A stretch of 64,000 bases of DNA from Closterium sp. NIES-65 (GCA_948144175.1 CANXME010002160.1:2303501-2367500), one strand, 5' to 3'; shown: positions 1-11,187, counted from the first letter of the stretch. Program-made: numbers and translations. Notes: generated by a model not told the origin, from the letters alone.

Positions 1-300
1 CATGTTCGTCTTCGCCCCTTGTCGAACACCCTCTTTTGCCGAACCGAACAGTGTTCGGTTCGGCGAACAGTTAAGGAAAAAACAGGTGTTCGCTGTTCGC
101 CTGTGGAGGCGTGTTCGGGCAAACCTCCAACACTGTTCGTGTTCGTCGCTGGCAAATTTCAGCAGCGGCCCGAACACGAACGTGTTCGGGCGAACATCGA
201 ACACTGTTCGGCGAACGATTTGAGCTAAAAAACATAACCTGTTCGGTTCGCCTCGAACACGTTCGAGGCGAACCGAACAGGTGTTCGCCACCTTGCTCAT
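1..300. repeat. TGTTCG/CGAACA palindromic repeat cluster
   Basis: The motif TGTTCG and its complement CGAACA recur many times in irregular order, often pairing into short palindromes such as GAACACGAACGTGTTCG. The tract runs off the left window edge and lies in what I read as an intron of the UBP1-like gene. No coding sense was found. It could be a degenerate satellite or a protein-binding cluster; sequence alone does not decide. Confidence 0.6.
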
Positions 301-708
301 CCCTACACCCGTCTTTGGGCTAAGGCAGCTTAATAAGGACCGTGCTATGACTGGCACAAAGGCCGTGCTGTGGCTGTTCCTCACGCTTCTGTTATGTTGC
401 CCCATCCGACCACCTTCCTCTCTCCCTCCCCGCCGTTCCGTCCATGCATCTGTTTTTGTGTCTCCACCATTTCGTACGCCAGCAGCGAAATCTGTGGCTT
501 TGTCTCGAATCTCACTGCTGGCACTCTTACGGCGTTGTAACTCTCTCCTCCTGCTCGTATCCTTGGTCCCGCGAGCTGTTCTGCTTGTTCACCGTGCTCA
601 TACTCATACTCATCCTCATCCATACACTCGCCCTCGCCCTCGCCTTCACCTTCTCAACCTCACCCTTTCCCTCACCCTCACCCACACCAACACACACACC
701 CTGTTCAG
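301..708 (+). other. intronic sequence upstream of the UBP1-like exons
   Basis: No homologous exon is visible here in any frame. The stretch becomes pyrimidine-rich toward 690-708, with short CTCATC/CCCTCG-type repeats near 600-690, and ends in a good splice acceptor (CTGTTCAG). RRM1 and the first half of RRM2 must therefore lie left of the window. Confidence 0.6.
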
Positions 709-2921
709 GACGCAGAGGCAGCAATAACAGAGATGACAGGCAAGTGGGTGGGAACCCGGCCCATTCGATGCAACTGGGCCACCAAGAACCAAGCCATGGA
801 TGATGCTTCCAAGCAGCACCACCAGCAGCAGCAACAGCCAGTGGTGGTGTTGCCACAACAGCAGCAGCAGCAAGCGCAGGCGCAACAACAGGCGGCATCG
901 CAACAAGCAGTGTTGCAGTCAGGGGCGGAGGGTGCAGATGAAGGGGCGAATGGCTCCGTCAAGCACGAGCCAAAAGGTGGGAGAGTGACCGGTGTTGTGC
1001 TGTGCTGCGCTTGGTTGTGTTGTGATGTGACGTGCTGTGATGTGTGGTGCTGTGCTGGGTGCTGTGTGTCGTCTGTGTGTGCAGTTGTTAGCGTTACGCC
1101 ACACACTAAATTGGTTTAGCGTATGATGAGCTGCTCTGTCACTTGCCCTCCTTCCACATCTCCCCATTCCACCTCTCCTCCTGCCACCCTTCCTGCTTGC
1201 ACCACTTGTCCTCAATCCCTAATGCTCCTACTACCTGCATGCGGCTATGTGGTCTTGCTCCCTGTTACCCTGCGAAATCCTGGCACATTTCAGTATGCCT
1301 CTTGACTCGTACCACCTGCTGTTTGAGTCGACTTAAAAGTTACTTTCAAGCCCATCCAACCAAAGATCACCTACCATGCCTCTTGACTCGAACCACCACC
1401 TGGTATCCTCTGCATGTCCCTGGCGCATGGCATGGCAGACAATGATTCACAAGGAGCAGCACCAGGGGCGGCCGCAGCCGCTGCTGCAGGGGCCCCGGGC
1501 ACTGCTGCTGCTGGCGCGGCTGCTGCTGCTGCTGCTGCTGCTGCGGCGGCTGGGGGGCCTGGTACGACGAGCAGTGCACAGTTCACAACAGTCTATGTGG
1601 GCAACTTGGCCTCAGAGGTATGCAATGCAATGCAATGCAGCATGCTGTAAGAAATAAGGCACACCGGATGTTATTGTCTTGTGACACAAGCAGCGCTGTG
1701 AGGTGAGGTAGGGTGACTTTCAGGCGATTAAAGGGAGCACTGCACAGATCACAACCGGATATGTGAGCATTGTGCGAGGAGAGGTTTGGTAATGCACTGA
1801 GTACATAAGCAGCTGTGTTAATGAGGTGCTGCCTGAGCGGACCCAAAGGAGCAGCGCATGCCAGTGAGTGAGGTTCACAACACAACGGTTTATGTGGACA
1901 AGTTTGCTTCAGAGGTGCTCTAGCTTCTCGTCCCAATCCCATTCCCCCTCCCACTTCTCTATCGCCGTTCTCCACCCGCTTCTCACCTCGTTTTTGTCTT
2001 CCACCCTCATTCCCTCCCCCACTCCCCCCTGCACAGGTGTCGCAGACGGAGCTGCACCGGCAGTTCTACGCGCTGGGAGTGGGCATCATAGAGGAGGTGC
2101 GCGTGCAGCGCGACAAGGGCTTTGGCTTTGTGCGCTACCGCACGCACGAAGAGGCCGCTGCTGCCATCCAGGCCGCCAATGGCCGCGTCATCTGCGGGAA
2201 ATCCGTCAAGGTGGGCTTCTCTGGGTTGAGTTGCATTAGGCTCGGCTGGATTGGAGACTGTGCGCTTCATGCCTGTGCCGTTTTTGGCTGTGCCCCTCGC
2301 TATGGTTTACTCTTCTCACTGTCACTACATATCTATTCCACTGCTCACTGAAATATTGTGCTTCCTCCACATGTCCCCCTCTCCTCCCCACCCCCCCAAT
2401 CCCCTTCCCCCCATCTGCAGTGCTCCTGGGGCAGCAAGCCCACCCCCCCCTCCGCCACCACAACCCCTGGCGGCCTCCCCCCACCGCCTCCCGCCCCCCC
2501 TGCCTACACCGCCCCTGCGGGCGCGTTTGGCGGCCCGTCTGCTGCTGACCTGCTGGCGTACCAGCGCCTGCGTGCCCTCATGCCCCCTGCCGCACAAGCA
2601 GGCGCCATGCCCATGGGTATGGGCATGGGCATGGGCATGGCTGGGGGGGGAATGGCGGGCATGGGGGGGATGGGGGGAATGGCTGGGATGGGGGGGATGG
2701 GGCCTGGGATGGGGGGAATGGGGCCGGGTATGGGGGGGCTGGGGGCGATGGGGGGGATGGGAGGGGGAATGGGGCCGGGAGGGGTGGGGCCAGGGATGGG
2801 GGGTGCAGCAGGGGGGGTGCCTGGGGTGGGAAGTGGAGGGGCAGGGTACGATGCATATCGGGCAGGGTCCGGAGTAAATTCAGGAGGGGTGGGAGGAGGG
2901 CAGCAGCACATGTACTATTAG
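709..2921 (+). CDS. UBP1/RBP45-47 type RNA-binding protein, 3' part (partial)
   Basis: Four exons are supported by splice signals, matching phases and family order: 709-976, 1439-1617, 2037-2210 and 2421-2921. The first begins with the end of RRM2 ([20 protein letters not shown]) and continues into a Gln-rich linker. The second encodes a poly-Ala linker and the RNP2 strand of RRM3 (TVYVGNL). The third carries the RNP1 strand (KGFGFVRY). The fourth starts [10 protein letters not shown], typical of plant oligouridylate-binding proteins, and runs through a Gly/Met-rich tail to a TAG at 2919. Family members bind U-rich RNA in nucleus and stress granules and affect splicing and mRNA stability. The 5' exons are outside the window. 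Intron 2 (1618-2036) holds a second, phase-compatible copy of the RRM3 exon end. Confidence 0.88.
1865..1914 (+). other. candidate alternative (or relic) RRM3 exon
   Basis: This part of intron 2 encodes [12 protein letters not shown], a diverged copy of [12 protein letters not shown] in the exon ending at 1617. It is preceded by CCAG and followed by GAG|GTGCTC. With a start at 1865 and end at 1914 it is 50 nt, which keeps frame if spliced from 976 to 2037 in place of the 179 nt exon. The acceptor lacks a clear pyrimidine tract, so it may be a dead duplicate rather than a used exon. Confidence 0.5.
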
Positions 2922-3514
2922 TGGACCGAGGGAATTGTTTGGGCCGGGGAAGTCTCATCTCATCTCTTCGCTTCATCTGGCCTCGTCTCGCCTCTCCCGT
3001 CCCGGCTTCATCCCCGCCCCTCTGTCTCACGCCTCGCCTCGTCTGGTTGCTGTATGTTGGAGTGCGGATTCTTTACAAGTTCTCTCATCTTCGAAGTGAT
3101 ATTTAGAGAAGAAATGGGTTGCGGATAAATGTGATTACGGCAGGGCATGGCTACACGTGTTGGCCGCTGATGACTAACATGCTATTCTGGGCATACAGTG
3201 CTGCTTGCACTGTTCTCTGCAAGGTGTTATCTCAATGTGATGTGATGGGTGTATCCACAACCATCTGCATGAAATTGAAAGCAGTCCTGGGATGTTATCA
3301 ACGAGATATTAGTGCGCAACAGATTTTGTGTTACTCCTCCACCGCATTCAACCACTGTAATTTCGAAATCTCCACTGAACCATGTTCATCACACGTCCGA
3401 CCACGATTTGCGCCACAACGCCAAGTCCTCTTCACGCGAAGTGACGTGATGTCTCTCTCTCGTTAAGATTTCTTTGAGAATAAGGTCTCGAGCTACGTTC
3501 GGCGCTTCGCAGCC
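2922..3514. other. 3' UTR and intergenic spacer
   Basis: After the UBP1-like stop the sequence is a pyrimidine-rich likely 3' UTR to about 3100, then mixed sequence. Open frames here are short and show no recognisable family. I see no repeat or RNA gene. Confidence 0.5.
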
Positions 3515-6500
3515 ATGTGGTCGGCAGCAGCGGCGCCGGCGGGGCCGCGCGGGCCGCTGGTTACGTTCGGCGATCTGGTGGGCGATCTAACGGCGGAGGA
3601 GACGCGCGAGCGCGTCGATCGCGGAGATTTCGACGATCGTGAGGGAGGAGTTCAAGAGAGGGGTAAGCTGCGGCGGCGACGGCGACGGTCGCAGCAGCAG
3701 CAGGAGCAACCAAGAGGGGAGGATGGAGATGTCGTCACAGGTTCCTCCGCTCCGTCGTTGCTGCCGCGACCCGCCTCGCCTCCGCTCGCGCTGCCCGCAT
3801 CACCGCATGCAGCGCGCGCCTCCCACGTCACTCGTCACATGCTCCTCTCTTCCTTCGAGGTACTGCTATCCTGCTTGCTCTTCTCTCTGCTCTCCTGTCT
3901 GCTAACCTGCCGGCCATCTGTCTACCACGCGTCGCTCATCAGCCTTGTGTGCCTCCTCTGGGCTGCTCCTGCTCGTCTGGAAAATGGCAATCTTCTTTCG
4001 TTTCGCTTCCTCTTGTTTGCTTCCTTTGTTTGTTTTGTTTGGTTTTTCTTTTCTTTCCTTTTCTTTTTCTTGCGCATTGTTTCTCCATCCTTCCTTCCCC
4101 TCACCCCGGTGCCTCCCTTGCACCCCACCTCACGCCACCCCTGCAGGCATCGTTGGACGACTTCCGCTCATCGCTCTTGGAGCCCGGCCATGCATGGACG
4201 CGCTTCACCGCGCAGGTCAGCCAGCCACGCCCACACTGTGACATGCCGTGCCATGCCTTGCCCTGCCCTGCCCTGGCGTGCCGTGCCGCGCCGCGCCGTG
4301 CCGTGCCTTGCCATGCTGTGACGTGCCGTGCCATGCGTGCGTGCGTGTTGTGTCGTACCATGGATGCTCGGCTCCTGTTGGTCCGTTCATGCTGGTCTGT
4401 TCATGCTGGTCTGTTCATGCTGGTCTGTTCATCTGGTCTGTTTAGGGGGAATAGCAGCGGAGGGGAAGGGCATGGGAAGAGTAACAGGGGAGGGGGAGGA
4501 CGTGGTAGAGAGAGAGGGGATATGAAAGAAAGGAGAAGGGAGGAGCAAAGAGAGTACACAAAGGTGAGACTTGGGAAATAATGGGGGGTATATGACTATG
4601 GTCAAGATATACTTTGGTAAGAATGAATAAAATACATACACTTAAGGGAGTTTAAAACATTGGTGTCAGCTGCGTTGTGGAGGGAAGTCATACGTGTGGT
4701 GTACAAAAAGGTACCTGAGAGGTTAGAGGAAAAGGCGCTGGAAGATATGAAGCACAAAGCGCGGGGTTCTTAACAGGAACGGAGGTGGATTGCATCAGGG
4801 CTTATATGACAAAAGATCGCACTTGGTGCGAGGATGTGAAATCTGCTGATGTGGACACACGGGAGGCGCGGGGAGATGTCGCCAACCTACCGGTGGAATC
4901 TTTGGCACTGGGGGCTGCATGGGCACTTGGACCCACGCCCATGCAGCCCTCAGTGCCAGAAATTTCACCGATAGGTTGGCGACATCTTCCCGCGCCGCCG
5001 TTGTGTCCACAAAAGCAGATTTCACATCCTCGCACCAAGTCCGAGCTCTTGTCAGATGAGCCCTGATGCAGTCCACCTTCGTTCCTAGAACTCTCGCACT
5101 TTGTGCTTCAAATATTCCAGCGCCTTCTCCTCTGACCTCTCAGGCAGCTTTTCGTACACCACACGTATGACTTCCCTCCACAACACAGCCGACACCAATG
5201 TTTCAAACTCCCCTGAAGTGTATGTTTCTTATTCGTTCTTACCGAAGTATACTCTGACCAAAACCACGTACCCCCCATTATTTCCAAGACTCGCCCCAGT
5301 GTACTCCCTCTGCTCCTCCCTTCTCCCTTCTCTCATATACCCTCTCCCTCTACCACGTCCTCCCCCTCCGCTGGTCTGTTCATGCTGGTCTGTTCATGCT
5401 GGTCTGTTCACGCTGGTCTGTTCACGCTGGTCTTTTCCGTTGCACATGCCGACACCGTGACATGCCATGGCATACCGTGCCGTGCGCAGGTCTGATGACT
5501 CCACAACTACCATGCCGCATGCCCACTCATATTGAGGTGACTTTTGATTCGACTCAAAAGTCACTGCACGCCCAGGCATGCCATAACATCCCCTGGTCTT
5601 GCTGTTTCAGTCTCCGTTTCCCCATCCTCCTGACCCTTCCCACCCTCCCTATGCGTCTCCCCCTCCCTTCGCGTCCTTGCCTCCTTACCGTCCCTTCTCT
5701 GCTGCCCACCAAACCGGATACCTGCAACTTCCTTCGTCACATCACACTACCTTGTCGCTCCCCATCTTTCTCCTCCAAGGAGCGCCCTCGCCACACATCC
5801 ATCCCATACCAACATGCTTCTCCCCATCTGCCAGCCAGCATCACCTATAGAAACGCGCACAGGCTGCCACACCTGCTTCTCTCCCTTCCATCCCTTCCAC
5901 CTCCTCCCTCTCCTCCGCTATAAAACTCTTCCCTTCCCTTCCTCCATCCCTCCTTCCCTCCCCTCTCATCTCACTCCCTCCCCTCCCCCTCCTCCCCCTC
6001 TCCCCCCTCCAGATGCGTGCAGCCCTCTCCTCCGCGGATCATCTCCTCCTCTCCGCGCGCTCCTCCCTCACCTCCCTCGCAGCCACTCTCCTGCGCCTGC
6101 GCCTCCTCGCCTCCCGAGCTGCCTCCGCCCTCTCCCTCCTCCGCTCAGCCCTGCACTCGTCCCCCGCCTCATCCCCCTCTTACGCCTCCCCTGCAGCACC
6201 TCTTGCCGTCCCTCCGCCTCGCTCTCTGCTTTCCCAGCACCCGTATTTGCCACAGCGTGCGGTGGATGAGGCGTCACAGGGTCAAGAGGGGGGGCAGTGC
6301 GTGCAAGGAGAGGGGGTTCTGGGCGGTGCAGGTGGGAATTATGGTTCGAACGCAAGCTGCATTGCTGTTGCTCCCGTGCCTGCTCCCGTGCCTGCTCCCG
6401 TGCCTGGTTCCATGCCTGCTCCTGTGCCTGCTGCAATCATTACTGGTAGTACCACCACCAGCGCTGCTGCTGCCGTCGCTGCTTCTGTCACTGCTGCAGC

Positions 6501-7641
6501 TGCGGCTGCATCTGCTGTCACTGCGACCGGCGGTGCAGCAGCACCTGTCGTTGCTTCCCCCACACCTGTTCTTACCTCAGATGCTGCTGCTTCAGCTGGA
6601 GATTCATCTGCTGCTGCCGCCGCCGCCTCTGTCGCTGCTGCTGCTGCTCCTCCTCCTTTCCACTCCATACCCCCACAACTAGCGCCCTCTCCTGCACCTC
6701 CGCCTGCCACCATTGCCCCTGCATCCTTCCCAGTCCCCTTTCAACCCGCCCCCATTGCACACGCCACCTCCTCCTCCTCCGCCTCTGTCGCCCTCACCAC
6801 TACTCTCAACCCCACCATCCCCGCTACTGCTGCACACCATGCATCCCCTGCATTCGATCCTTCTGATCCTTATCCTGCCCCTCCCCCAGTAGCCCCTCCC
6901 ACACACTTCCCCGCTCACTCTCTCCCACCAACCACTCCCCTTTCTGACTTTAACACTGCCCTTCCCCCCACCACGGGTGCACCCGCTGCGTCTGCTGCTG
7001 CGGCTGCAGTTGCTGCTGCTGCTCTGCCCCCACCGATGGCTGCACCCTCCTCTGCCCCTCCCACTGCCCTGACACATGAAACCACCATGAGTGTCTCGCT
7101 TCAGCCATTCCCCCCCTCCATGCCTCCCTCTCTCCCTCCCTCCATGTCTCCTTCCCTCGCTCCCTCCATGCCTCTTTCTGCTCCCTCTTCTTCCCTTTCA
7201 CCTCCCAACCCTTCTCTTGCGCCTCCCCTCTCCGCTCCTCCCCTCTCCGCTCCTCCCCTCTCCGCTCCTCCCCTCTCTGCCCCTCCCCTCTCTTGCCCTC
7301 CCCTCTCCGCTCCTCCCCTCTCCGCTCCTCCCCTCTCCGCTCCTCCCCTCTCCGCTCCTCCCCTCTCTGCCCCTCCCCTCTCTTGCCCTCCCCTCTCTGC
7401 CCCTCCCCTCTCTGCCCCTCCCCTCTCTGCCCCTCCCCTCTCTGCCCCTCCCCTCTCTGCCCCTCCCCTCTCTGCCCCTCCCCTCACTGCCCCTCCTGTC
7501 TCCTCAACCCAAGGTGCCCCTCCTACCGCCCCTCCCGCCGTTCCACTTTTTTCCGCTCCCACTGCCCCTGCATTTTTCAACCCATCTGCCCGGGCTGCCC
7601 GGCCCAAACCCCCAAAGTTCTTTGTTCCCACGGCCCCATAA
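3515..7641 (+). CDS. unrecognised three-exon gene with Pro-rich SAPPL-repeat C-terminus
   Basis: Proposed exons are 3515-3859, 4147-4215 and 6013-7641; both introns are phase 0 with GAG|GTACTG, CAG|GTCAGC donors and pyrimidine-rich acceptors, giving about 680 residues. The middle exon encodes LDDFRSSLLEPGHAWTRFTAQ and joins MRAALSSADHLLLSARSSLT, a plausible helical segment. The third exon becomes Ala/Pro/Ser-rich and holds about 19 S-A-P-P-L pentapeptides (7225-7490), then ends in TAA. I do not recognise the family; the tail resembles hydroxyproline-type wall or linker sequence only in composition. The N-terminal exon is uncertain: another frame near 3603-3657 (IAEISTIVREEFKRG, ending at a GTAAGC donor) also looks protein-like, so an extra intron or a frameshift is possible. 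Confidence 0.5.
4241..4440 (+). repeat. short tandem repeats in intron 2
   Basis: 4241-4340 is an irregular array of GCCATGCC/CCGTGCC units. 4378-4440 is an array of CTGGTCTGTTCATG units. The second array recurs in the same orientation at 5371-5436, on the other side of the large palindrome. Confidence 0.75.
4485..5371. repeat. ~890 bp imperfect palindrome (foldback element)
   Basis: The left arm (4485-4924) is matched as reverse complement by the right arm (4937-5371) around a 12 nt loop. Both strands therefore carry nearly the same protein: frames starting MDCIRA exist at 4785 on + and 5076 on -, agreeing in most residues (TWCEDVKSA, DVANL, ISHPRTK). Further out both arms encode a broken frame with LWREVIRVVY, which looks like a retroelement or captured gag-type fragment. 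CTGGTCTGTTCATG repeats flank both sides. It lies inside intron 2 of the three-exon gene. The arms have diverged by scattered substitutions and small indels. Confidence 0.85.
5437..6012 (+). other. remainder of intron 2, pyrimidine-rich
   Basis: This stretch contains short GCCGTGCC-type repeats near 5460-5490 and then a long C/T-rich region that ends at the acceptor CCCCTCCAG before 6013. No independent gene is supported. Confidence 0.5.
7225..7490 (+). repeat. 15 bp coding minisatellite (SAPPL repeats)
   Basis: Tandem 15 bp units (CTCTCCGCTCCTCCC and variants) encode Ser-Ala-Pro-Pro-Leu about 19 times in frame with the third exon. Two units read SCPPL. Units of the two sub-types are grouped in blocks, which points to recent array expansion. 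Confidence 0.85.
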
Positions 7642-8023
7642 GGTGCAGGATATAATGCTCTTTGTTCTGCAGTCTTGATCCTGCCTGCTTCTCAACTCCT
7701 CTTTTTCTGCTGCTGCCTCAATCCGTACAACACACCATCCGTAGTCTTACTGTAGTTCTTTCGGCTTAATCATAATTCATGCTCTCATAAGAATTTTAAC
7801 ACAGTTTCTGGCACACCTGCCCTTGCAGGTTGCTTATTTTCTTAGGAGTGTGGCCAGGATCCAATCCAATCCAACCTATGGTAGGGTAGTGAACTCCTGC
7901 TTCACCTCGCCATGACTGCAAGCGAAGCCAGGAACTTCAAATAAGCCTGGCTCTTTCAATGCCGTACTAGCATAAAAACTGCATTAGTAAACAGAGGACA
8001 AACCAAGAAAGAGGGAACGCTAA
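7642..8023. other. spacer between the Pro-rich gene and the transposase gene
   Basis: AT-richer sequence, likely including the 3' UTR of the upstream gene. I see no long open frame and no clear inverted repeat that would mark the left end of the downstream transposase gene. Confidence 0.5.
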
Positions 8024-10651
8024 AAGGATATTCGTGCGAGGTGTGATGAGGACGACGGAGAAGAAGCGAACGGCGACGACGCCGAGGAGGATTGGCCGGA
8101 GAACGGCCACGACGACAGCGCTTCAGGCGACAAATTAGGTCCTGCCGACATCGAGGAGGACGAATGGTGGAATCGGCCGGTCGGGAGCGACGACGAGGTG
8201 GAAGAGTGGCGGGCTGGAGATTCGGACAACGACGGAGGTGAAAATGCGAATGGTGACAACGCGGAGGCAGCGGCGGATGCACAGGAAGCGGCGATGGATG
8301 CGAATGAGGAGGCCGAAGACGGCGCGGCCGCAGTTGCGGATGCGGATGCTGTGGCAGAGTCGGACACGGTTGCTGCGGATGCCGTCTTATTTGATGGTGA
8401 AAGCGGCGACGACGACCCATGGAGCCTTGGGACAGACGACGACGTTCCGCTACTGAAGCGGAGGCTGCGCCATCACCTACAGTCCAAGTCGAAGCGGGCC
8501 CGCGTGGTGCTCTCTGACGACGACAGTCCGGGGGAGGAGCGTCACCCGAAACTCACCGCTGCGGAGAAGGGAAAAGCCAAGGTCGCAGAAGCCCCTGCTA
8601 AGGCCCCTGCTCGTCGCCGCACAAGCAACAAGAAGCGGACATCCGACGGAGACCCGGGATCTAGCAAGGGTGCGGCTAAGAAGAAGGCGAAGAAGGCGCC
8701 GAATCCTAACGACATCGTCGTGAACGAGACTCTGGGCAGCGACAATGAGTATGCGGCGGCGGCGGGCCCGGTTCCCACGTTCCCTGAGAAGGTCACGCCG
8801 AAGGACCCCACCCTCCATAATCCCAACACCCGCCCACCTTCCCCTCGCAGCAAGGACACTACGAGGAAGCGCCGCAGTTGGACCGTGCGTGAGAAGCTTA
8901 AGTGGGCGCGTCGCTATCTGGAGCTCGGCTCCTTGAAGAAGACGAGCGTGGAGTCAACCGCGTCCATCGCCTGCATCAGACGCTGGAGTGCGGAGGCGTC
9001 TGCGGGCGTCTACAAGGGCGCGGCTAACTGCCGCAAGCGAATGCACAGGGGGGGGGGGGGGGGGCGCCACTCACACTACCCCGACATGGAGGCAGCGTTG
9101 TACCGCTACATCTGCCTTCAGCGCGCTAACGGGGTGGCCATCTCGGTGAAGGACACCCAGAATTGGAGCAGTGAGTGGATGAAGAAGCATCACGCCGGCA
9201 AGAACTAGAACGCGAGCTCTCACTGGAGCCAGCGTTTCCGTGACCGCTGGAACCTGGTGATGCGGGTGAAGACCAAGGTCGGCCAACGACTGTCGGCTGG
9301 TGCGTGTTGAAGGAATTCGTGTCGCGCGTGGGCTATTGAATGCATGTCCCTCACCCAGTGTCTAACGATCCCGTGTTTCCGTTGCGCGTGTACCGTTTGC
9401 AGAGTGCGCGAAAGACTGCGAGTCCTTCTGGAAGTTCGTGCGCATCAACAGGGCGCGGCACAACATTGACCTGGCCCGCATCATCAACGCGGACCAGACT
9501 CCACTATTCGTGGAGATGCCAGCGGAACGGACCATCGAGCACCGCGCCGCGCGCTCGGTCTCAATCCGCACTGCAGGCTACCAGAAAACGTGCTTCACGG
9601 TGATGCTCGCGTGCACTGCATCCGGGGAGAAGCTGCGGCCGTGGGTGGGGTTCAAGATGAAGAACGTCCCCAACTGTGAGATTCCGGAAGGTAAGCGTAA
9701 TAAATTCAACCGTGCGACTGCCTGATGAGCGTGCCCCACTGTGCTGAAGCCCGTCTGTCCTTTGTGTGCCTGGCAGGAATCGTGGTCCAAGCACAGGACA
9801 ACGGGTGGATGGACGAGAGCGCTGTGCAGACCTGGCTGTCCAAGGAGGTGTTGCCCCATCTGAACCCCCAGCGCGGCCAGAACGCGAGGCGTGCGATGCT
9901 GGTGTTGGACTCCTACTGCGGTCACATCACCCAGACCATGCTTCAATCGTACCGCACGCACAGCATCACCCCTGCAATCATCCCAGCGGGTTGTACGAGC
10001 CAGATTCAACCCCTGGACGTCTCAATCAACCGGTGCTTCAAGGCTGCTGTGCGAGTGCGCTACGCAAGGTGGTTCATGCGTGAGGGGATTCACCTGAAGA
10101 CGAAGAAGGGTGAGTTGGTCCTTCATTTACGGTATTATTTCTGTTCTGTTTCCTTTCCTTGTCTTAAACATGCTCCTTCATGTCCGTGTCTCTAACATCT
10201 CGCTGCCCCGTCCTCAAACCCACCCGCAGGGAACCTGCGGAGGCCGCCGCACCCCGTGGTGCTGCAGTGGATCGCGGAGGCTTGGGATCAAGTCCCCAAG
10301 CAGATCATCATCGACGCGTTCCGCCACTGTGGGATCTCAAGCAAGCTGGACGGAACGGAGAACCACCTGGTGATGTCTCACATGCGCGCTAGGAGCACCA
10401 CTGATGTCTCCGCGGACGTGTCCCTCAGGGGGACCACAGGCGACAACACGCGCCTGCTCGGTCGGACTCCAGAGGAGGAGGAGGAGGAGGAGGAGGAGGA
10501 GGAGGCGATGCAGGCGGAGGGCGTGCGGGAGGTGGCAGTGGCAACCGGCCTGGAGGTGCTGTACCAGGAGACCCCCAACTACCGCGGGGCGGCGGCCGAG
10601 GCTGACTGCATGATCGAGCCTAGGGAGACGGCTAAGCATACCTGGGTGTAG
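8024..10651 (+). CDS. pogo/Tigger-like DDE_1 transposase gene, one in-frame stop
   Basis: Four exons fit: (open from 8024)-9299, 9403-9690, 9777-10109 and 10230-10651, with all three introns phase 1 and GT-AG. The N-terminal ~200 residues are very acidic, followed by a basic Lys/Arg stretch. A CENP-B/Tc5-type helix-turn-helix region follows (RRSWTVREKLKWARRYLELG; WSQRFRDRWNLVMR). The catalytic core shows all three acidic residues in family motifs: NADQTPLF, MLVLDSYCGHIT and IQPLDVSINRCFK. The C-terminus is Glu-rich and ends in TAG. A TAG at 9206-9208 (GKN*NAS) breaks an otherwise open frame, and a poly-G run lies at about 9049-9064. The first in-frame ATG is near 8294; an upstream start or exon is possible. 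It may be a decaying element or a domesticated gene with one null allele. Confidence 0.78.
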
Positions 10652-10827
10652 AGCCTGTTGTTAGCGCAGGCGAGGAGGCGGTGACTGAGGGGGGGTTACG
10701 TAGAAGTAGAGATTCATGAATGTATGCATGTACCCCCCTAAAGTAAAGAAGCCTCGTTTAGAAGACACCCCATGTTTATAAGAAAACACCTAAACCCCGG
10801 TTCTGATTAGAAGACATATACCGTATG

Positions 10828-10949
10828 TCTTAACTCGTACACACAAATAAGTGTCGTATAAAAAGGCTAGCCTGTTTATAAGAGACACCCGTATAGTAGA
10901 CAACCCCTGTCTACTATTCAACACTGTCTTATATCCGGGCGATGACGGT
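10828..10949. mobile_element. possible short MITE ending in TACCGT/ACGGTA
   Basis: The right end (TATATCCGGGCGATGACGGTA) closely matches the terminal repeats of the MITE at 24309-24826. A left partner TACCGTATG at 10828 is short and poorly matched, so the boundaries are weak. It lies 180 bp downstream of the transposase stop codon. Confidence 0.35.
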
Positions 10950-11187
10950 ACCTCAGTGCTGTTACTACGGTAGTTGCTTCTGCTGCTTCTACTGCCTCCA
11001 CTTGCCAGCTGCCATTTTTGGCACCTGCTCAACACAACCACCTTCCTGTTTGAGAAACACAGTATCACAGCAACCTATCCCTAGAAAGCAACCAAACTAC
11101 GCAATACGGTGGTATATCCCTCATTTATTCTGCGCTGTGGCGATCACTTTGCACACCTCATTCCTACCTCCATTGGCTCAGCTCAGC

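Noticed and set aside
3119-3466. 115-residue open frame as a small gene
   Set aside because: No start context, domain or composition distinguishing it from chance; it lies in the probable 3' flank of the UBP1-like gene.
4785-5076. Two overlapping opposite-strand genes starting MDCIRA
   Set aside because: They are the two arms of one palindrome read from each side, with stops just upstream in both; not two genes.
7101-7631. Long minus-strand frame rich in Glu-Arg-Gly-Gly-Ala
   Set aside because: It is the complement of the SAPPL repeat array in the plus-strand gene, which has splice support.
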